Below are positions 9,349 through 17,563 of a stretch of DNA of 64,000 nt, piece by piece. Positions within the stretch are counted from its first letter, which is position 1, and each line of letters opens with the position of its first letter. The stretch covers positions 186,001-250,000 of the forward strand of contig JANSWW010000004.1 in assembly GCA_024743275.1 (NCBI GenBank). Reading direction: 5' to 3'. The notes below the pieces were generated by a model that searched no databases, had not been told where the DNA came from, and was given only the letters and a program-made list of their open reading frames with translations. The position numbers and the translations under genes were made by a program. This DNA comes from Alphaproteobacteria bacterium. GTDB taxonomy: Bacteria > Pseudomonadota > Alphaproteobacteria > JANSWW01.

Positions 9349-10677
9349 TCAGCCGCCGGTGTTGTCGGCCTCGAACTGACGCAGCAGGTCGTTGCCACGA
9401 CGCTGGGCGTCGGCAAGACCCTCGGCGGCGGTCTTCTGACCGGACCAGATCGCTTCCATCTCTTCGTTGATGATGTCACGGATCTGGACGAAGTTGCCGA
9501 AGCGCAGGCCGCGGCTGTTCGGGGTCGGCTGGTTGAGGCTGAGCTGGACGATCGCCGTGTCGGTGCCCGGATTGCTCTCGTAGAAGCCCTGCTCCTTGGA
9601 GAGATCGTAGGCGCCGGTGGTGATCGGAACATAGCCGGTGGCCTGGTGCCAGTCGGCCTGGACCTCGGCGGAGCTCAGATATTTGAAGAACTCGGCGACG
9701 CCCTTGTACTCGGGGCTTTCGTGGCCCTGCAGCACCCACAGGGTGGCACCGCCGATGATGGAGTTCTGCGGCGCACCGGCGACGTCGGCGTGGTACGGCA
9801 GCTGACCCTGGCCGAATTCGAACTGCGCCTGGGCGACCATCGACGCGTAATAGGCGGAGGAGTTCATCCACATGGCGCATTCGCCGTTGGTGAACTTCGG
9901 CAGGCTCTCGCCACGACGCCCGCCATAGTCGAAGACACCGTCCTTGGCGTATTGGGCGAGCATCTCGAAGTGCTTCACGGTCTCCGGCTGGTCGGCGAAG
10001 ACGAACTCGGCGCCGAGGCCGGCGAAGCCGTTCTCCATCGTGCCGAGCGGCAGGTTGTGCCAGGCGGAGAAGTTCTCGAGCATGACCCAGGACTGCCAAC
10101 CGAAGGAGAACGCGCACTCGTTACCGGCGGCCATCAGCTTCTCGGAGGCGGCGGCCATGTCGGCCCAGGTCTTCGGCGGGTTTTCCGGATCGAGACCGGC
10201 CGCCTTGAACGCATCCTTGTTGTACCACAGCACCGGGGTGGAGCTGTTGAACGGCAGGGAGAGAAGCTTGTTGTCCGTGGTCTGATAGTAGGAGATCACG
10301 GCCGGCAGATATTCGGACTGGTCGAAGGCAACGCCCGCGTCTTCCATCAGCTCGTAGACCGGATAGATGGCGCCCTCGGCGGCCATCATCGTGGCGGTGC
10401 CGACCTCGAAGACCTGAACGATATGCGGCTGTTCGCCCGCCCGGAAGGCGGCGATCGTGCTCGTCATCGTTTCCGTGTAGTTGCCCTTGTTGACCGGGAC
10501 GACCTTGTAGTCGGACTGGCTGGCATTGAACCCGTTGGCGAGTTCTTCGACCTTCTCGCCGAGTTTCCCGCCCATGGCGTGCCACCACTGGATTTCGGTC
10601 GCGGCCAAGCTGGGGGCGGCGAATACGGTCGTCATCAGACCGACCGTCGCCGTCTTGAACCAAGAACGCAGCATCAT
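9349..10677 (-). CDS. ugpB: ABC importer periplasmic binding protein, UgpB type
   Basis: The 442-residue solute-binding protein starts with a Sec signal peptide ending near PSLAA (residue 26). The mature protein begins TEIQWWHAMGGKLGEKVEELA, a start typical of UgpB. The rest fits a family 1 extracellular binding protein, with NGECAMWMNSSAYYASMV near residue 266. It is the first gene of the operon. It likely captures sn-glycerol-3-phosphate or glycerophosphodiesters for UgpAEC, but a related sugar cannot be excluded. Confidence 0.87.
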   Translation of the reverse strand: MMLRSWFKTATVGLMTTVFAAPSLAATEIQWWHAMGGKLGEKVEELANGFNASQSDYKVVPVNKGNYTETMTSTIAAFRAGEQPHIVQVFEVGTATMMAAEGAIYPVYELMEDAGVAFDQSEYLPAVISYYQTTDNKLLSLPFNSSTPVLWYNKDAFKAAGLDPENPPKTWADMAAASEKLMAAGNECAFSFGWQSWVMLENFSAWHNLPLGTMENGFAGLGAEFVFADQPETVKHFEMLAQYAKDGVFDYGGRRGESLPKFTNGECAMWMNSSAYYASMVAQAQFEFGQGQLPYHADVAGAPQNSIIGGATLWVLQGHESPEYKGVAEFFKYLSSAEVQADWHQATGYVPITTGAYDLSKEQGFYESNPGTDTAIVQLSLNQPTPNSRGLRFGNFVQIRDIINEEMEAIWSGQKTAAEGLADAQRRGNDLLRQFEADNTGG

Positions 10678-10717
10678 TTTCGAGCCTCTACGGTTTGGGG
10701 AATGGAACCGGGAAACT

Positions 10718-10757
10718 AGTTAACCGTGAACAAGGTAATGAGACAGTTTGGTTAACT
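10718..10757. promoter_or_regulatory. Inverted repeats in the ugpB/ada divergent promoter region
   Basis: AGTTAACC (10718-10725) and GGTTAACT (10750-10757) are perfect inverted arms 24 bases apart, 40-80 bases before the ugpB start. A second palindrome, ACCACAAGTGGT, lies at 10767-10778. The 218-bp gap is AT-richer than the flanking genes. Either element could be an operator for the ugp operon or for ada. No Pho-box repeat (CTGTCAT) is seen, although ugp genes are often phosphate-controlled. Confidence 0.3.
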
Positions 10758-10895
10758 TTTTGTGACACCACAAGTGGTATTTGCCTTCTGTACAAAACGC
10801 TAAAGTTCGCCATTTCGGCCGCAAAAGACGGATATCGGCTGACTTTCCAGGCCTCTAATCTGCCCTCATGATGACTGGACAAGGGTTGATAGGAC

Positions 10896-11966
10896 ATGCT
10901 GATGACAGCCTTCAAAACCGATACGGATCGAAACTGGCAAAGAGTCCTCGACCGGGACCGGACCGCCGACGGCAGCTTCGTCTATGCCGTCAAGACGACC
11001 GGCATCTACTGCCGGCCATCCTGCCCCAGCCGTAAACCGAAACGTGAAAACGCGGTCTTCTTCGCCCTGCCGGAAGCGGCCCGCCAGGCCGGCTATCGCC
11101 CCTGCAAACGGTGCCGCCCGCAGACCGTCGTGCTGGCGGATGGCCCGCTTGCCCGAATCCACCGGGCCTGCGAAATTCTCGACGCCGCCGAGGATCCGGT
11201 GACGCTGGAAGACCTGGGCGCGGCGGTCGGCCTGAGCCCGACCCATCTACAACGCAGTTTCACCCAAACGGTCGGCGTCTCGCCCAAGGCCTATTGGGAT
11301 CAAAGGCGGGCCAACAGATTGAAACGGGACCTGAAATCGGAGGCGTCGGTGACGACGGCACTTTACGACGCGGGCTACGGCTCGTCGTCGCGGCTCTATG
11401 AGAAGGCCGACAAAATCCTCGGCATGACCCCGGCCACCTATGGCAAGGGCGGGGCCGGCGCCAGGATCACCTACGGCACCGCCCCGACCGATCTCGGCCT
11501 GCTGCTCATCGCCGCGACGGAGAAGGGCGTCTGTTTCCTCGGCATCGTCGACGCCGACGATCAAGCGGACGCGGAGATCGCCCGCGAGTTTCCGAAGGCC
11601 GAACGGATCCGCGACAATGGCGGCATCGCGGCCGCCGTCGCGACGATCGGCGACTATCTCAAAGGCAAGACGCCCCATCCGGACCTGCCGCTCGACGTCC
11701 GGTGGACCGCCTTCCAGCGCCAGGTCTGGGCCCATCTCGTGACAATCCCGCCCGGTGAGACCCGAACCTATACTGAAGTGGCCGAGGCCCTCGGAAAGCC
11801 GGCGGCGATCCGAGCGGTGGCGCGGGCCTGCGCCACCAATCCCGTCTCGCTCGTCGTGCCCTGTCACCGGGTGTTTCGGACCGACGGATCGCTTGCCGGA
11901 TACCGTTGGGGCCTGGAGCGCAAGGCGACCCTGCTCAAGCGGGAGCGCGCGAGAGCCGGCGGTTGA
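10896..11966 (+). CDS. ada: Bifunctional DNA repair methyltransferase/regulator Ada
   Basis: The 356-residue protein has the full three-part Ada layout. The N-terminal zinc domain repairs methylphosphotriesters, with ligands Cys39, Cys43, Cys70 and Cys73 (GIYCRPSCPSR, PCKRCRP). A central AraC-type helix-turn-helix spans about residues 85-180. The C-terminal O6-alkylguanine methyltransferase has the acceptor Cys323 in VVPCHRVF. After self-methylation Ada activates alkylation-repair genes. A second ATG two codons on is possible; the GATAGGAC sequence favours the first. It is divergent from ugpB. Confidence 0.95.
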   Translation: MLMTAFKTDTDRNWQRVLDRDRTADGSFVYAVKTTGIYCRPSCPSRKPKRENAVFFALPEAARQAGYRPCKRCRPQTVVLADGPLARIHRACEILDAAEDPVTLEDLGAAVGLSPTHLQRSFTQTVGVSPKAYWDQRRANRLKRDLKSEASVTTALYDAGYGSSSRLYEKADKILGMTPATYGKGGAGARITYGTAPTDLGLLLIAATEKGVCFLGIVDADDQADAEIAREFPKAERIRDNGGIAAAVATIGDYLKGKTPHPDLPLDVRWTAFQRQVWAHLVTIPPGETRTYTEVAEALGKPAAIRAVARACATNPVSLVVPCHRVFRTDGSLAGYRWGLERKATLLKRERARAGG

Positions 11967-12016
11967 CCGGAAAATTCGCCACGCCGTTGCCATGAAGAGT
12001 GTGATACCTACGGCGC

Positions 12017-14089
12017 ATGTCGTCCTCCTTCCGCCATCCCGCGAAGAAAAGAAAGTCCGGCGCCAAGGGCGGTTCCCCGGGCAACGCCGCCTCGAAGACG
12101 GGGACCGCGTCGCCAGCGGCCGCCAAGCGCAAACCTTCGCTCGCCCGCCGTCTGCTGGTTTGGGGCGCCATCGCCCTATTCTGGGGGGTCGTCGCCGCCT
12201 CGGCCGGCCTGACGGCCATCGCCCTCACCCTGCCCCCGCTCGACACCCTGGAAGCGAAACCGCGCAAGGCCTCCGCCCGTGTGATCGCCGCCGACGGCGG
12301 GACGATCGCCAGCTATGGCGAATTCCAGGCCGATGTCCTGGCGGTCGGACAGATGGCCCCGCCCCTGGTCCAAGCGGTGCTCGCCATCGAAGACCGCCGG
12401 TTCTACGACCACTGGGGCGTCGACCCCATCGGGCTCGCCCGGGCGATGGTCAGCAACGTCCGGGCCGGCGGCATCGTCCAGGGCGGCAGCACCATCACCC
12501 AGCAGGTGGCCAAGAACCTGTTTCTGACCTCCGACCGGACCCTGCTGCGCAAGGCACAGGAGGTGATCGTCGCCGGCTGGCTCGAACAAAGGCTCAGCAA
12601 GGACGAGATTCTGGCGCTCTATCTCAACCGGGTCTATTTCGGCGCTGGCGCCTATGGCGTAGACGCCGCCGCCCACAAGTATTTCGGCCGCTCCGCGCGG
12701 GAGGTTTCGGTTTATGAGGGGGCCATGATCGCCGGTCTGCTCAAGGCGCCCTCGCGGCTCAATCCGGCGAATAGCCGCGCGCGGGCCGAGGGACGGGCGG
12801 ATGTCGTGCTCTCGGCGATGGTCGCGTCCGGTTTCCTGACCGACGCCGAGGCACAAGCGGCGAAAGCCGAGGGCGCGCGGTATCGGGGGGCGGCCTTCGA
12901 AAGCGACGACAGCCGCTACTTCACCGACTGGGTCTATCGCCGGGCCAGGGCCTACACCGACGCGGAAGGAACCGATCTCGTCATCGAGACGACCCTCGAC
13001 CGACGGATTCAGAAGATCGCGGTCGAGGAGGTCGAAAAGCTGCTCGCCAAGGCCGGCGACGATTTCGATGTCGGCCAGGCCGCGGTGGTCGTGATGTCGC
13101 CGGACGGAGCGGTCCGGGCCATGGTCGGCGGCCGGGACTATGGGGCCAGCCAGTTCAACCGTGCGGTCCTGGCGAAACGCCAACCCGGTTCCGTCTTCAA
13201 GCCGTTGGTCTATCTGGCCGCCATCGAGCAGGGCCTGTCACCGGACGACCGCGTCGTCGACCGGCCCGTCTCCATCGACGGCTGGACACCCCGGAACAAC
13301 AGCGGCCAATACAATGGTGAGATGTCGGCCACCGAGTCCCTCACACGCTCGGTCAACACCGTGCCGGCCCAACTGATGGAAACGGTCGGCCGTCGCAGGG
13401 TGATCGATCTCGCACGCCGCATGGGGATCGCCTCCCCCCTGCCGGACGCCCCCAGCCTCGCCCTCGGCGTCGCCGAGACGAGCCCGCTGGAAATGACCCA
13501 GGCCTTCGCGGTGATCGCCAATAGCGGCAAGGCGGCGGATGCCCGCGGCATCGAGCGGGTCCGTTCCAAGGCCGGCAAGAGCCTCTATGCCCCGGTCCAA
13601 ATGCGGCCGCCGCAAATCGTCTCGCCGGCCGATGCCTCCCGCCTGACACGAATGCTGGAACGCGTGGTGCGCGACGGGACCGGCGCGCGCGCCCGTCTCG
13701 ACCGGCCGGCGGCGGGCAAGACCGGCACCACCCAGGAGGCTCGGGACGCCTGGTTCGTCGGCTTCACCGGCGACTATGTGGCCGGGGTATGGCTCGGCAA
13801 CGACGACGGCACGCCGATGAACGATGTCTCCGGCGGCGGCTGGGCGGCGATCCTCTGGCAGCGGATCATGCGCCGGGTCCATGAGGGCAAGCCGGTCGCG
13901 GCTTTGCCCATCTTCGACGAGCGCCCGCGGCTGGAGACGGTGTTCCAGGTCGATCTGGAGAAGCTGGCACGGGACGCCGATGGATTCTTCGGCTGGCTCG
14001 ACCGCACCATAAGGGATCTGGGTGGAGACGGCGGTGCCCCGCCCCCCGCGCGGCGGGACGACGAGCCCTCCTTCGGGGTCGACCGTTAG
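12017..14089 (+). CDS. Class A penicillin-binding protein (PBP1A family)
   Basis: The 690-residue bifunctional enzyme polymerises and cross-links peptidoglycan. A Lys-rich cytoplasmic tail (residues 1-48) precedes one membrane anchor (about 49-75). The GT51 glycosyltransferase has the catalytic Glu in EDRRFYDHWG near residue 125 and GGSTITQQVAKN near 156. The transpeptidase has SVFK (catalytic Ser near residue 392), SVN in TRSVNTVPAQ, and KTGTT near 568. At 690 residues it is shorter than E. coli PBP1A and lacks its large inserted domain, like PBP1C/2A-type alphaproteobacterial forms. It ends two bases before the convergent SOUL gene. Confidence 0.92.
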   Translation: MSSSFRHPAKKRKSGAKGGSPGNAASKTGTASPAAAKRKPSLARRLLVWGAIALFWGVVAASAGLTAIALTLPPLDTLEAKPRKASARVIAADGGTIASYGEFQADVLAVGQMAPPLVQAVLAIEDRRFYDHWGVDPIGLARAMVSNVRAGGIVQGGSTITQQVAKNLFLTSDRTLLRKAQEVIVAGWLEQRLSKDEILALYLNRVYFGAGAYGVDAAAHKYFGRSAREVSVYEGAMIAGLLKAPSRLNPANSRARAEGRADVVLSAMVASGFLTDAEAQAAKAEGARYRGAAFESDDSRYFTDWVYRRARAYTDAEGTDLVIETTLDRRIQKIAVEEVEKLLAKAGDDFDVGQAAVVVMSPDGAVRAMVGGRDYGASQFNRAVLAKRQPGSVFKPLVYLAAIEQGLSPDDRVVDRPVSIDGWTPRNNSGQYNGEMSATESLTRSVNTVPAQLMETVGRRRVIDLARRMGIASPLPDAPSLALGVAETSPLEMTQAFAVIANSGKAADARGIERVRSKAGKSLYAPVQMRPPQIVSPADASRLTRMLERVVRDGTGARARLDRPAAGKTGTTQEARDAWFVGFTGDYVAGVWLGNDDGTPMNDVSGGGWAAILWQRIMRRVHEGKPVAALPIFDERPRLETVFQVDLEKLARDADGFFGWLDRTIRDLGGDGGAPPPARRDDEPSFGVDR

Positions 14090-14091
14090 AT

Positions 14092-14745
14092 CTATTGCCG
14101 ACGGGCCACCGGGACGACCACCTCGTTGCGGCGCAGGGGCGGCAAGGTCCAGGGGGGATCGTAGAAATAGGCGAATGGCTCGCCCACAGGACGCCAATCG
14201 GTCGTCTCGAGACGGGTCATCAGCGCCTGTTTCTTGCTCTTGACCGTGCTGTCGAAGCCGAGGCCCGCAAAACTGAACACGGCCACGGTCTGGCCGGGGA
14301 CGGTGATCAGGGAGACCCGAGGGTCGGTCGGTTCCGGAGCCGTCTCGGAGGTGAATTCCGACGGCAGGAAGAAGCGCATCAGGGTCTTGCCGTCCGCCTC
14401 CGCCCGCTTTTCCACCGGCGCCGTCATCGCGATCTTCTGACTGTCGGAGACCATCTCGACCGGGACCGTCATCGCGACCTTCCGGGCGCCGCGATTTGCG
14501 CCCGAGATGTAATCGAACAGCATACGGAAGGCGTCGGAACTCCGATCGTCCCCGTCCGCGTCGGGCTCGACCAGGGCCTGGGCGGCGAGACGGGGGCCGT
14601 ATTGCCGGATTTCGAGCTTGTCGGCGAGGCGCTCGACCACCTCATAGGACGTTTCCTCGGTCCCGTCGCGGACCCCGAACACGGTACAGGCGGACAGGAG
14701 GGTGGAGAGGATCATGGCGCCGGCCACTAGTGAGAGCTTCTTCAT
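14092..14745 (-). CDS. SOUL/HBP-family heme-binding-like lipoprotein
   Basis: The 217-residue product starts with a lipoprotein signal; the lipobox LLSAC puts the lipidated Cys at residue 20. The mature part matches the SOUL heme-binding family: YEVVERLADKLEIRQYGPRLAAQ, then the repeated MTVPVEM/MTAPVEK pair near residues 93 and 107. The C-terminus reads FAYFYDPPWTLPPLRRNEVVVPV, the usual family end. Bacterial SOUL proteins are of uncertain function, and heme binding is shown only for some animal members. Export to the periplasm or outer membrane is supported by the lipobox. Confidence 0.88.
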   Translation of the reverse strand: MKKLSLVAGAMILSTLLSACTVFGVRDGTEETSYEVVERLADKLEIRQYGPRLAAQALVEPDADGDDRSSDAFRMLFDYISGANRGARKVAMTVPVEMVSDSQKIAMTAPVEKRAEADGKTLMRFFLPSEFTSETAPEPTDPRVSLITVPGQTVAVFSFAGLGFDSTVKSKKQALMTRLETTDWRPVGEPFAYFYDPPWTLPPLRRNEVVVPVARRQ

Positions 14746-14812
14746 AGCCCTCTATACGTCGGCACACCCCGTTTCGATCAATGGCCCGATAAACGAACAG
14801 CCAGAAGGCGGC

Positions 14813-15007
14813 TCAGTGCCCGGCACCGCCGGTCGCGCCCGCCTTCAGCCGGAACTCCCGACCGCAATAGGGGCAGGCGACGTGGTTCTCGTCGCCCATT
14901 TCGAGATAGATCATCGGATGCCCCAGCGCGGCGTTCCCGCCGTCGCAGGCGACACGCTTTTCTTCGACCTCGATGATTTCCGGCGGGGATGCGGACGCGG
15001 CGGACAT
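14813..15007 (-). CDS. CHCC zinc-finger protein (NDUFS6-like)
   Basis: The 64-residue protein carries one CHCC zinc finger: Cys21 (VACDGG), His29 (LGHPMIYL) and the pair CPYC near residues 45-48. This is the zf-CHCC fold of the mitochondrial complex I subunit NDUFS6 (13 kDa). In alphaproteobacteria this small protein is the likely complex I accessory subunit. I chose the ATG at 15007 because it gives the family's normal length; the frame stays open upstream with low-complexity basic sequence. Confidence 0.85.
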   Translation of the reverse strand: MSAASASPPEIIEVEEKRVACDGGNAALGHPMIYLEMGDENHVACPYCGREFRLKAGATGGAGH

Positions 15008-15144
15008 GGCGGGGCTCCCGGAGCTAAACTTGCGTTCACGTGGCGGCCGCATATCTCCTTTACTTGGACCTCGGCGTCCGCGCGGCGATATTACCCGGAG
15101 TTCGCCCGCGATCAATCGCCTTCCCCGACCCTAGGACCCGAATC

Positions 15145-16128
15145 TTGGCCCAGCCCGATCTCGCCCCCGCCCAAAACCCCGAACCGAACAGCGCCGGTCT
15201 GCCGGAGAACGCCATCGAGGTGACCGGCGTCCATAAGACCTATCGCGGCCGGGGCGGCACCAAGACCGCGCTGACCGACCTGTCGCTGGCCATTCCCCGG
15301 GGCAGCATCTTCGGCCTGTTGGGCCCGAACGGTGCCGGCAAATCCACCTTCATCAACATTCTGGCCGGTCTGGTCACCAAGACCAGCGGCTCCGTCCGGA
15401 TCTGGGAAACCGATCTCGACAAAAACCCGCGCCAGGCGGCGGCCTCCATCGGCATCGTGCCGCAGGAGCTCAATCTCGACGCCTTCTTCACCCCCTTCGA
15501 GACCCTGGAGGTGCAGGCCGGCCTCTATGGGGTCCCGAAAGAGGAGCGCCACAGCGACGCGCTTCTGGAGATGGTCGGGCTTTCGGACAAACGGGACGCC
15601 TATGCGCGCACCCTGTCCGGAGGGATGCGCCGGCGGCTCCTCGTCGCCAAGGCCATGGTCCATTCCCCGCCGATCCTGGTGCTCGACGAACCGACCGCCG
15701 GGGTCGATATCGAACTGCGCGCCCAACTCTGGCGGCAAGTCAAGAAGTTGAACGAGGCGGGCGTGACCATCGTCCTAACAACCCATTATCTCGAAGAGGC
15801 GGAGGAACTGTGCGACCGGATCGGGATCATCAATCACGGCCGCCTGGTCGCCTGCGAGGACACACCGAAGCTGCTCTCCCGGCTCGACACCAAAACCATC
15901 CGGCTCGTGGTCGACAGCCTCCCCGATCCTCTGCCGCGGGCCCTCACCGATCTGGGCGCCGCCACCGAGGGCGCCGACAGCCTGGTGGTGACCTATAAGC
16001 CGAGCCGGCTCGGCGTCCAGACCATCCTGGACGCGGTCCAGGAGGCCGGGATCAAGGTGCGCGACCTGTCGACGGAAGAGGCGGATCTGGAGGATGTGTT
16101 CCTGCAATTGACCGGCAGCCGGGACTAA
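15145..16128 (+). CDS. ABC transporter ATPase (ABC-2/CcmA type), no adjacent permease
   Basis: The 327-residue ATPase has Walker A LLGPNGAGKST near residue 67, signature TLSGGMRRRLLVAKA, Walker B ILVLDEPTAGVD and switch His in LTTHYLEEAEEL. The C-terminal 100 residues match the ABC-2 drug/polysaccharide exporter ATPases. The frame is open from 15040. A TTG at 15145 (LAQPDLAPAQ), preceded by CTAGGACC, is the better start because the earlier ATG lies inside the divergent zinc-finger gene's promoter. The partner permease is not next to it, so it must lie elsewhere or the ATPase is shared. Confidence 0.85.
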   Translation: MAQPDLAPAQNPEPNSAGLPENAIEVTGVHKTYRGRGGTKTALTDLSLAIPRGSIFGLLGPNGAGKSTFINILAGLVTKTSGSVRIWETDLDKNPRQAAASIGIVPQELNLDAFFTPFETLEVQAGLYGVPKEERHSDALLEMVGLSDKRDAYARTLSGGMRRRLLVAKAMVHSPPILVLDEPTAGVDIELRAQLWRQVKKLNEAGVTIVLTTHYLEEAEELCDRIGIINHGRLVACEDTPKLLSRLDTKTIRLVVDSLPDPLPRALTDLGAATEGADSLVVTYKPSRLGVQTILDAVQEAGIKVRDLSTEEADLEDVFLQLTGSRD

Positions 16129-16146
16129 GCCGGCCATGATGAAACG

Positions 16147-17163
16147 ATGATGAGAAGAGGCGCCGCCTTTCTCGCGGTCCTGCTGCTGGCCGCCTGTGCG
16201 GCACCACCGCCGCCCCTGGGCACGGAGATCGTCCCGGCAAAGCTCGAAAACAGCGTGGACCGCTTCACGCTCACCGTCTCGGACGGCATCGAGCTGCCGG
16301 GCCGGATCTGGCGGGCCGAGGACCCGGCCCTCGTCGCCATCGCGTTGCACGGCTTCAACGACTATTCCGCCGCCTTCGACACGGTCGGTCCCGCCCTGGC
16401 GGCGGAAGGCATCACCGTCTACGCCTATGACCAGCGCGGCTATGGGGAAGCGCCCGGCCGCACCGCCTGGCCGGGGGCCACCCGGATGCTCGAAGACCTG
16501 ATGGACATGGCGACGACCGTCCGGGCCCGCCATCCCGGCCTGCCACTCGCCCTCATCGGCGAGAGCATGGGCGGAGCCCTGGCCCTCGACGGGGCGGCGC
16601 GGCCGAACGTGACGGCGGCGGACCGAGTGGTGCTGATCGCGCCGGCGGTCTGGGGCCGCAGCAGCATGCGGGACTGGGCCTGGGACATCCTCGATTGGGC
16701 GCACCGGCACATCCCCGGCTATCATCTCACCTTCCAGAGCTATATCCGCCCGTCGGACAATCCGGAGACCCTGCGCCGGCTGGCCGACGACCCGCTGGTC
16801 ATCAAGGGGGCCAGAATCGACGCGGTGCACGGCCTGGTCGGGCTGATGGAGACGGGATACCGCGAGGCCGCCCGGCTGGAGGTCCCGGCCCTGATCCTCT
16901 ACGGCGCCCGGGATGTGATCGTGCCGAGAAAGCCAACCTGCCGCATGCTGGCGAAACTGCCGTCGGGACATCGGACCCGCGTCGCCGCCTATCCGGACGG
17001 CCATCATCTGCTGACAAGGGATACGAACGGCACCCGGGTGATCGCCGACATCGCCGCCTTCCTCAAGGCCCCGGCGGCTCCGCTGCCCTCGGGCGCCGAG
17101 GCCGCGAACGCGTGGCCCGACGCGATCTGCGGGCCGCGCCCGCGGGCCGGCAACCCGGAATAA
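16147..17163 (+). CDS. Alpha/beta hydrolase (monoglyceride lipase-like) lipoprotein
   Basis: The 338-residue protein starts with a lipoprotein signal (LLLAAC, lipidated Cys near residue 18). The serine hydrolase domain of the monoacylglycerol lipase/lysophospholipase type (Hydrolase_4) has [11 protein letters not shown] near residue 67, the nucleophile elbow GESMGG (Ser near 140) and an acid/His end in [11 protein letters not shown] near 281. It probably cleaves lipid esters at the envelope. It follows the ABC ATPase gene by 18 bases, so the two may be co-transcribed. Confidence 0.85.
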   Translation: MMRRGAAFLAVLLLAACAAPPPPLGTEIVPAKLENSVDRFTLTVSDGIELPGRIWRAEDPALVAIALHGFNDYSAAFDTVGPALAAEGITVYAYDQRGYGEAPGRTAWPGATRMLEDLMDMATTVRARHPGLPLALIGESMGGALALDGAARPNVTAADRVVLIAPAVWGRSSMRDWAWDILDWAHRHIPGYHLTFQSYIRPSDNPETLRRLADDPLVIKGARIDAVHGLVGLMETGYREAARLEVPALILYGARDVIVPRKPTCRMLAKLPSGHRTRVAAYPDGHHLLTRDTNGTRVIADIAAFLKAPAAPLPSGAEAANAWPDAICGPRPRAGNPE

Positions 17164-17248
17164 TGGCTTTACAGCGCCGCCTGTCTCCTCTATTCACCCC
17201 GGCTCTGGCTCTCGGCGGAGAATCGCTGTATGAAGGCCGGACGGATAA

Positions 17249-17325
<77 letters not shown>

Positions 17326-17373
17326 TTTCCTTCGGAGTGGCGCCCTCTTCAAAATGACAATGGTTCTAACTTT

Positions 17374-17527
17374 GTTCGAACGGGTGCGCCCCCCGGCTCG
17401 AAGCGCGACAGCGCGTGAAACCGAATCAAAAATCCGGTTAGAGCTTCCTCCGTCCAGGCGCGCCACCCCGTCTCGAAGCATGTCAGCGCGTGAGAGCAAA
17501 TGAAGAGCGGGTCCGGGCTTTCTTGAG
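17374..17527. repeat. tRNA 3'-end echo and two imperfect direct repeats
   Basis: Bases 17374-17390 (GTTCGAACGGGTGCGCC) copy the T-loop and acceptor 3' end of the tRNA-Arg just upstream, with the CCTCT stem deleted. Two imperfect direct copies of about 68-71 bases follow: 17385-17452 and 17457-17527. Both contain GCGCC, then CTCGAAGC, CAGCGCGTGA and a closing gg-t--gagctt/gggctt block. They fill the gap before the end of the caspase-like gene and look like a scar of repeated tRNA-targeted events. No integrase is present. Confidence 0.5.
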
Positions 17528-17563
17528 AAGGTCCCGCCACTCCTCACGCCCATAGGGCACCCA

